DNA from: Parvibaculaceae bacterium
GTDB taxonomy: Bacteria; Pseudomonadota; Alphaproteobacteria; Parvibaculales; Parvibaculaceae
Reading direction: 5' to 3'
Assembly (NCBI GenBank): GCA_019636015.1
Contig: JAHBYJ010000001.1
Coordinates: 1,302,001-1,366,000 of the forward strand
Length of the DNA: 64,000 nt
How positions within the stretch are numbered: the first letter of the stretch is position 1; each line of letters begins with the position of its first letter. Below the pieces are notes generated by a model. That model searched no databases, was not told the origin of the DNA, and saw only the letters and a program-made list of their open reading frames with translations. Below, piece after piece: positions 59,110 through 64,000 of the stretch. Position numbers and translations under genes: made by a program.

Positions 59110-60675
59110 TTGGCCGACGAGGAACAGCAGATCGTCGCCTTCCTGTCGCAGCCGGCGGCATATGGGCTGCCGGTGGGTGAAAAGATCGGCCATGTGGAAA
59201 CTCACGCCTCGCATGTCTTCCTTGCAGGCGATCGGGCCTACAAGCTGAAGAAGCGCGTGAAGTTTACCTTTCTGGATTTTTCGACACTGGAGCGGCGGAG
59301 GGCCGCCTGCGAAAACGAGATCGAGTTGAACCGCCGCACAGCGCCCGACATCTATCTGCGTATCCTGCCTCTCACGCGCCGGGGCGATGGCTTCCACCTC
59401 GGCGGAGAAGAAGGCGAACTCGCCGACTGGCTTGTCGAGATGAAGCGCTTTCCCGCCAGCGGCCTTTATGCGGCGAAGGCCGGACGCGGCGAGCTCGCTC
59501 TTTCCGAGGTCGAGGAACTTGCGGAAGCAGCGGCCGCTTTCCACAGGCGGGCCGAAGTGGCGCGGGACGCGGGTGGTGCAGAAAACTTCCTGAAGATCGT
59601 GGAGGGAAGCGCGGAGGACATGAAGCCCCTGCTCGGCAAGGTGCTCGATGCCGGCCTCGCCGACCGGGTTACCGCGCGAAGCCGCGAGCTGGCCGGGGCG
59701 CACCGGGCGCTTCTCGACCGGCGGCGGGCGGAAGGCCGTGTCCGCCATTGCCATGGCGACCTTCACCTCGGCAATGTGACGGATATCGGCGGGCATCCGG
59801 TCATCTTCGATTGCATCGAGTTCAGCGACCGCATCGCGCGGATCGATGTGCTTTACGATCTTGCCTTCCTGCTGATGGACCTCGCCTTTCGTGCCGAAAG
59901 GGATCCCCACCTCGAGGGTTTTGCAAACCGGGCCTTCAACACCTGGCTCGACCGGCTGCCGCAAGGCGAGGCGGAGAGCGAGATGGAAGGGCTTGCACTT
60001 CTGCCGCTCTTCATGGCGACGCGCGCCGTGGTGCGCGCCAAGGTGACGGCCGCGCAGGCAAAGGACGATGCGGCGAAGGAGCGTGCAAATGCCTATCTTC
60101 AATTCGCCGGAAAGCTGCTGGAGCCTCTCCCGCCACACCTCGCCGCCATTGGCGGGTTATCGGGCACGGGCAAGTCGACCGTGGCGCGCGGCCTCGCTGC
60201 GCGGATCGGCGGCGCGACCGGTGCGGTGCATCTGAGGAGCGATATCATCCGCAAGCGGATGTTCGGAGCCGGCCCGCTTGACCGTCTCCCGGAAGCGGCC
60301 TATGCGCCGGGTGCGGGCGAGCGCGTCTATGGGGAGATGCTGAAGCTCGCCGGTCATGCGCTCGATGCCGGCATGAGCGTCGTCATGGATGCGGTTTTCG
60401 CCCGTGAGGGGGAGCGGGGTCGGGCGGGTCTTTTGGCATCCTCGCATGGCGCCGCATTCACCGGCATCTGGCTCGAAGCGCCCTTGGACGTGCTCGAAGC
60501 CCGCGTCGCGGCGCGCGAAGCCCGTGGCGACGATCCTTCGGACGCGGGGCTCGCGGTGCTCCGGCGCCAGCTTTCCTATGACATCGGCAAGATGGACTGG
60601 ACCCGCATCGATGCCTCCGGCACGCCGGATGAGGTCCTGAAGGCGGCGCTGGCGCCGGCCCGCGCCTTCCACTAG
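59110..60675 (+). CDS. aminoglycoside-phosphotransferase-like domain fused to a P-loop kinase
   Basis: A 521-residue two-domain protein. The N-terminal kinase-like domain carries HCHGDLHLGNVTDIGGHPVIFDCIEFSD (catalytic H-x-D-x-x-x-x-N and D of APH/choline-kinase fold, about residue 215). The C-terminal domain has a Walker A loop IGGLSGTGKSTVARGLAA (about 350), followed by HLRSDIIRKRMFG, and is related to small-molecule kinases. Such fusions are widespread in proteobacteria but unassigned biochemically. TTG 59110 is 10 nt after AAGGGA; TTG 59101 is too close to it. It lies 15 bp after the efflux gene. Confidence 0.85.
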   Translation: MADEEQQIVAFLSQPAAYGLPVGEKIGHVETHASHVFLAGDRAYKLKKRVKFTFLDFSTLERRRAACENEIELNRRTAPDIYLRILPLTRRGDGFHLGGEEGELADWLVEMKRFPASGLYAAKAGRGELALSEVEELAEAAAAFHRRAEVARDAGGAENFLKIVEGSAEDMKPLLGKVLDAGLADRVTARSRELAGAHRALLDRRRAEGRVRHCHGDLHLGNVTDIGGHPVIFDCIEFSDRIARIDVLYDLAFLLMDLAFRAERDPHLEGFANRAFNTWLDRLPQGEAESEMEGLALLPLFMATRAVVRAKVTAAQAKDDAAKERANAYLQFAGKLLEPLPPHLAAIGGLSGTGKSTVARGLAARIGGATGAVHLRSDIIRKRMFGAGPLDRLPEAAYAPGAGERVYGEMLKLAGHALDAGMSVVMDAVFAREGERGRAGLLASSHGAAFTGIWLEAPLDVLEARVAAREARGDDPSDAGLAVLRRQLSYDIGKMDWTRIDASGTPDEVLKAALAPARAFH

Positions 60676-60684
60676 ATTGCGCCC

Positions 60685-61440
60685 ATGACCCAGATTGACA
60701 ATGCAGATCGCAAGACGCTGATCCTGACCGGCGCGAGCCGCGGCATCGGCCATGCCACCGTGAAGCGCTTTTCGAGCGCGGGCTGGCGCGTGATCACCTG
60801 TTCGCGGCAGCCTTTTCCGGAAGACTGCCCCTGGGAGGCGGGCCCGGAAGACCACATCCAGGTCGATCTTGCCGATGTGAAGAACACGGAGGCCGCCATC
60901 GCCGAAATGCGCGAGCGGCTGAAGGACCAGGGCGGACGGCTCCACGCGCTGGTCAACAATGCCGCCATTTCGCCGAAAGGCCCCGGCGGCTCGCGGCTCG
61001 GCGTCTTCGATACGGATGTGGAGACGTGGATCAAGGTCTTTCAGGTGAATTTCTTCGCTTCCGTCATGCTTGCCCGCGGCCTCGTTGAAGAGCTGAAGGC
61101 AGCGCAGGGCTCGGTCGTGAACGTGACCTCGATCGCGGGCGAGCGCGTGCATCCCTTCGCGGGCAGCGCCTATGCGACATCGAAGGCGGCGCTTGCCGCG
61201 CTGACACGCGAAATGGCGTCCGAGTTCGGCCGCCTCGGCGTTCGCGTGAACGCGATTGCGCCCGGCGAGATCGACACGGCAATCCTCTCGCCCGGGACGG
61301 ACAAGATCGTCGCCGAAATTCCCATGCGCCGCCTCGGTACGCCGGAAGAAGTCGCCCGCACGATCTATTTTCTGTGCACGGACCAGTCGAGCTATGTCAA
61401 TGGCGCCGAAATCCAGATCAATGGCGGCCAGCACGTTTGA
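60685..61440 (+). CDS. short-chain dehydrogenase/reductase
   Basis: A 251-residue classical SDR: LILTGASRGIGHATVKRF (cofactor loop), ALVNNAAISPKGPGG, 'SVVNVTSIAGERVHPFAGSAYATSKAALAALTREMASEFG' (Ser, Y-x3-K) and 'VRVNAIAPGEIDTAILSPGTDKI'. An Arg after the second strand region (CSRQPFP) suggests NADP. It lies 9 bp after the kinase-fusion gene on the same strand, so pdxH, efflux, kinase fusion and SDR may form one transcript. The substrate is unknown. Confidence 0.92.
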   Translation: MTQIDNADRKTLILTGASRGIGHATVKRFSSAGWRVITCSRQPFPEDCPWEAGPEDHIQVDLADVKNTEAAIAEMRERLKDQGGRLHALVNNAAISPKGPGGSRLGVFDTDVETWIKVFQVNFFASVMLARGLVEELKAAQGSVVNVTSIAGERVHPFAGSAYATSKAALAALTREMASEFGRLGVRVNAIAPGEIDTAILSPGTDKIVAEIPMRRLGTPEEVARTIYFLCTDQSSYVNGAEIQINGGQHV

Positions 61441-61452
61441 GGGCGATGCCCC

Positions 61453-61869
61453 TCACATCGTGAAGATCACCGCGCTCTGGCTGTCGCGGTAACGGGCATC
61501 TTCATCCACCGTGAAGGTCGAGACGATATAGCCGGTCGCGTTCTCGAAGATGCCGCTGCCGCCCTGCACGGCGCGGATCACGCAGCCCTGCTGGACGTCT
61601 TCTTCCACCGTATCCTCGATGAAGCCCTCGCCGCGCGACTGAAAGCGGATGGCGCCCGCGCCGAAGGAAATCTCGCCCGTCTCGGTGAAGCCGCCATAAT
61701 CGTCCGTCTCGACCGTGGCATTGAGCGTGGCGCTGCGCCCGCCCTGCGTGAGCGCGGGGTCGAGGCCCGCGGGCACGGGCGCCACGGCCTCGATCGTCAT
61801 GCGCGCGCCCATCTCGTCTTCCGGCGAGACCGTGCCTTCGAAGGTCAGCTGAAAGCGAAGTTCCGGCAT
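61453..61869 (-). CDS. beta-barrel protein of unknown function, possibly calycin/allene-oxide-cyclase-like
   Basis: A 138-residue soluble protein rich in beta-strands: MPELRFQLTFEGTVSPEDEMG, ATLNATVETDDYGGFTETGE, FQSRGEGFIEDTVEEDVQQG and GGSGIFENATGYIVSTFTVD. The last block (GG-G-F-ATG) recalls single-barrel proteins of the allene-oxide-cyclase/DUF3224 type; this is a weak likeness. Its ATG overlaps the aminotransferase stop by one base (TGATG), so the two are translated together and may act together. I do not recognise a family with certainty. Confidence 0.72.
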   Translation of the reverse strand: MPELRFQLTFEGTVSPEDEMGARMTIEAVAPVPAGLDPALTQGGRSATLNATVETDDYGGFTETGEISFGAGAIRFQSRGEGFIEDTVEEDVQQGCVIRAVQGGSGIFENATGYIVSTFTVDEDARYRDSQSAVIFTM

Positions 61870-63254
61870 CAGGCGGCGCGCAGGCCTTCCTTCGTCACAT
61901 GGGCTTCCACTTCGTCGAGCGCCTTTTCCACCGCGTCGAACATCTCGTTCACCTGATTTGTGGTGATGATGAGCGGCGGGCAGAAGGCGACGATATCGCC
62001 CGCCAGCGCGCGGACGATGAGCCCGTTGCGCTGCGCGGCGGCGACGACGGCGGCGCCGATACCGGCAGCGGCATCGAAGCTTTTCTTCGAGCCCTTGTCG
62101 GCGACGAGTTCGACGGCGCCGATCAGACCGCAGGCGCGGGCGTGGCCGACAAGCGGATGGTCGGCGAGGCGGGCGACACGCGCCTCGAAGGTCGGCTGCA
62201 CCGAGCGGACATGGCCGACGATATTGCGCTTCTCGTAGATTTCGAGCGTCTTCGCTGCAATGGCGGCGCCGACCGGATGCGCCGTATAGGTGAAGCCATG
62301 GCCGAACGTGCCGATCTTTTTGCTCTCGTCGATCATCGCCTGGTACATCTCCTCGCCGACCGTTACGGCGGCGATGGGGAAATAGGCGGATGAGAGCGCC
62401 TTCGCGACCGAGATCGAGTCCGGCTTCATGTTGAAGGTCTGCGACCCGAACATGTTGCCCGTGCGGCCGAAGCCGCAGATCACTTCATCGGCGATGAAAT
62501 AGATGTCGTATTTCTTGAGCACCACCTGGATCTTCTCGAAATAACCGGCAGGCGGAATGACGACACCGCCGGCCCCCATGATCGGTTCGGCGATGAAGGC
62601 GGCGACGGTCTCGGGGTCTTCGCGGATGATCGTCTCTTCCAGGTTCTTCGCAAGCCGCGTCGTGAACTCGTCTTCCGTCTCGCCCGGCTCCGCATAGCGG
62701 TAGTAATGCGGGCAGTCGGTGTGGATGACGCCTGCCATCGGCAGGTCGAAATCGCGGTGGTTGGCGGGCAGGCCCGTCAGCGATGCGGATGCGACGGTGA
62801 CGCCATGATAGCCGCGGGTGCGCGAGATGAATTTCTTCTTCTTCGTGCGCCCGAGCGCATTGTTGTAATACCAGACAAGCTTCACCTGCTGGTCGTTCGC
62901 TTCCGAGCCCGAGCCGCAGAAGAGAACCTTCGATGCCGCATGTGGCGCGATGGCCTTGAGCCGCTCGGCGGCTTCCGCCGCGCGCTCATGGCTCTTTCCG
63001 CCGAAAGTGTGCGTGAAGGGGATCTGGCGATATTGCTCCGCCGCCGCCTCCATCAGCTCCTTCTCGTTATAGCCGAGCGAGGTGCACCAGAGCCCGGCCA
63101 GCCCCTCGATATATTTGTTGCCGCCATTGTCGAACACGTAGATGCCTTCGCCGCGCTCGATGATCATCGGGCCCGTCGTGCGGAACGTGTCGAGATTGGT
63201 GTAGGGATGGATCACCGTCTCGATGTCGCGAACGGCGGCGTTGGACAGGCTCAT
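61869..63254 (-). CDS. class III PLP-dependent aminotransferase (omega-amino acid:pyruvate type)
   Basis: A 461-residue fold-type I enzyme. 'SKVLFCGSGSEANDQQVKLVWYYNN' and 'ISRTRGYHGVTVASASLTG' bind PLP phosphate and ring. FIADEVICGFGRTGNMFG carries the PLP Asp. SISVAKALSSAYFPIAAV holds the Schiff-base Lys. 'GFTYTAHPVGAAIAAKTLEIYE' is the second-subunit loop. The pattern is that of beta-alanine/omega-amine:pyruvate transaminases. It is the upstream partner of the small barrel protein at 61453. Confidence 0.92.
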   Translation of the reverse strand: MSLSNAAVRDIETVIHPYTNLDTFRTTGPMIIERGEGIYVFDNGGNKYIEGLAGLWCTSLGYNEKELMEAAAEQYRQIPFTHTFGGKSHERAAEAAERLKAIAPHAASKVLFCGSGSEANDQQVKLVWYYNNALGRTKKKKFISRTRGYHGVTVASASLTGLPANHRDFDLPMAGVIHTDCPHYYRYAEPGETEDEFTTRLAKNLEETIIREDPETVAAFIAEPIMGAGGVVIPPAGYFEKIQVVLKKYDIYFIADEVICGFGRTGNMFGSQTFNMKPDSISVAKALSSAYFPIAAVTVGEEMYQAMIDESKKIGTFGHGFTYTAHPVGAAIAAKTLEIYEKRNIVGHVRSVQPTFEARVARLADHPLVGHARACGLIGAVELVADKGSKKSFDAAAGIGAAVVAAAQRNGLIVRALAGDIVAFCPPLIITTNQVNEMFDAVEKALDEVEAHVTKEGLRAA

Positions 63255-63328
63255 GGGCGAGCTCCTCGGGTTATTCTGTGCGGTTTGGCGGGCATCATGG
63301 GAGTGGAAGGCGGAGGTGTCAAAGGGAG

Positions 63329-63808
63329 TTAAAATGGCCGTTGAAATTCCTGATTGCGCATTTCTTCAATTTCTTCTCTCGATAGTTCATGCGGAAATTT
63401 CAACCCTTTCTCGACTTGATATCGCGCCGCCGATCTCTCCCATCGTGTATTGTCGAGCGAATTAGAAAGTCCAATGAATCCTAAGGATGCCTTTTCTAAG
63501 TCGTATCCTCGTAGTCGAAGGAAATAGCGTACAAGAGTATTGTTTGTTTGGTGCAGGGCCCTAAGGCGAGTCCCAAGGCTTCTTAAGAGTCCGACCGCCT
63601 GCCGATAGTCCTCCTGATCAGTGTGGATTCTGAGTACATTAGCAGTGTTCTCGATTGCGTGCAGGCTCTCACGGCGGATGTCTCGGAACAGCACTAGATC
63701 TCTTCCGACGAAACTGACCATCAAATATCCGGACACACCGAGCAACGCAGGCGCAGCAAGATAAGTCAGTATGTAGAAAGGCACCGTGCCCAATTGGTTA
63801 TCTCTCAC
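63329..63808 (-). CDS. membrane-anchored protein of unknown function in AT-rich DNA
   Basis: A 159-residue protein starting at GTG 63808, whose first bases overlap the amidase stop (GTGA). One N-terminal membrane helix (FYILTYLAAPALLGVSGYLMVSFVG) is followed by a helical cytoplasmic region rich in Leu, Arg and Glu (LHAIENTANVLRIHTDQEDY, VGLLRSLGTRLRALHQTNN). I recognise no family. The gene is clearly AT-richer than the amidase and aminotransferase on either side, suggesting later arrival. No clear ribosome site beyond the coupling is seen. Confidence 0.65.
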   Translation of the reverse strand: MRDNQLGTVPFYILTYLAAPALLGVSGYLMVSFVGRDLVLFRDIRRESLHAIENTANVLRIHTDQEDYRQAVGLLRSLGTRLRALHQTNNTLVRYFLRLRGYDLEKASLGFIGLSNSLDNTRWERSAARYQVEKGLKFPHELSREEIEEMRNQEFQRPF

Positions 63809-64000
63809 CAGCCCTTTGGCGGCGCGAACCCGCCGAGGATTTCCTCGAGCATCCCGGCAACCGCAATCGTCGTGTAATCCTCGAGATGCGGGCCGATGAT
63901 CTGGATACCGACGGGCTTGCCTTCGCTGGTGATGCCGACCGGCGCGACGGAGGCGGGGAGGTAGGAGACGACGGCGGGGCCCGCCCAGATCAGCACATCC
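63805..64000 (-). CDS. amidase (GatA-like signature family), C-terminal end only
   Basis: The minus-strand frame is open to the right edge and ends with TGA at 63805-63807. The 64 visible residues (SYLPASVAPVGITSEGKPVGIQIIGP, then LEDYTTIAVAGMLEEILGG) are the standard C-terminus of amidase-signature enzymes. The P-V-G-I-Q-I-I-G-P block is the conserved late strand. The catalytic Ser-Ser-Lys triad lies outside the window, so activity and substrate cannot be judged. The stop overlaps the next gene's GTG. Confidence 0.85.
   Translation of the reverse strand, partial: DVLIWAGPAVVSYLPASVAPVGITSEGKPVGIQIIGPHLEDYTTIAVAGMLEEILGGFAPPKGW

Noticed and set aside
57895..60138. 747-codon minus-strand frame
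   Set aside because: Antisense to pdxH, the cation exporter and the kinase fusion, all with recognisable motifs.
1..64000. CRISPR arrays, rRNA, tRNA, transposases, integrases
   Set aside because: I looked for regularly spaced repeats, conserved RNA gene blocks and DDE or tyrosine-recombinase motifs and found none.

Overview
The window is GC-rich chromosomal DNA of an alphaproteobacterium. Gene content and order fit the Hyphomicrobiales/Parvibaculum side of the class: Usg, a TIGR02301-type protein, bactofilin, AcuI-type reductase, the chain aroC-fabI-DnaJ-(Sel1)-RT0821-type lipoprotein-pdxH, and the chain histone-deacetylase-like/xseB/ispA/dxs/tlyA/RumA-type methylase. Species is not identifiable from the sequence alone. 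No rRNA, tRNA, CRISPR array, transposase or integrase was found.

Layout. 1-3556 (minus): the edge-truncated DUF2339 membrane protein and a three-gene unit HD hydrolase, tyrosine phosphatase, NrtR-like regulator. 3741-8401 (plus): Lon-type AAA protease, two universal stress proteins and a small conserved protein. 8477-13832: FabH-like ketosynthase, flavin-oxidase-like protein, bactofilin, YgfZ and Tag, family-9 glycosyltransferase. 14389-19496: AcuI reductase, feruloyl-CoA-synthase-like ligase, LysE exporter and a ThDP enzyme, probably a small catabolic cluster. 19579-25654: outer-membrane barrel, nitronate monooxygenase, lipoprotein plus PQQ sugar dehydrogenase, dienelactone hydrolase and HxlR regulator. 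28663-37717: hydroxy-acid dehydrogenase, MarR, SDR, Zur, SRAP, HlyC/CorC, FAD-linked oxidase, serine hydrolase. 38620-44860: VOC protein, Sua5, acyl-CoA dehydrogenase with GltS and an MBL hydrolase. 46451-52587: isoprenoid and RNA-modification block. 52592-61440: chorismate and fatty-acid genes, PdxH, cation efflux, kinase-like protein, SDR. 61453-64000: aminotransferase unit and an edge-truncated amidase.

Two visibly AT-richer insertions break this core. Island A (about 26404-28766) is bracketed by a 94-bp direct repeat of the 3' end of the hydroxy-acid dehydrogenase gene (85/94 bases identical). It holds an apparently frameshifted DUF7946/DUF7947-like gene and an HTH-nucleotidyltransferase/HepT-type toxin-antitoxin pair with a palindromic operator. 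Island B (about 44875-46410) is the most interesting item. Three overlapping genes encode a stand-alone 74-residue colicin-E3-type ribonuclease that keeps the D, H, E and R catalytic residues, a 109-residue acidic probable antitoxin, and an ImmA/IrrE-type zinc peptidase, behind a perfect 20-bp palindrome that overlaps the likely promoter. This looks like a three-component toxin-antitoxin or defence system that I cannot match to a named one. Smaller AT-rich pockets lie at 37718-38620 and 63329-63808.
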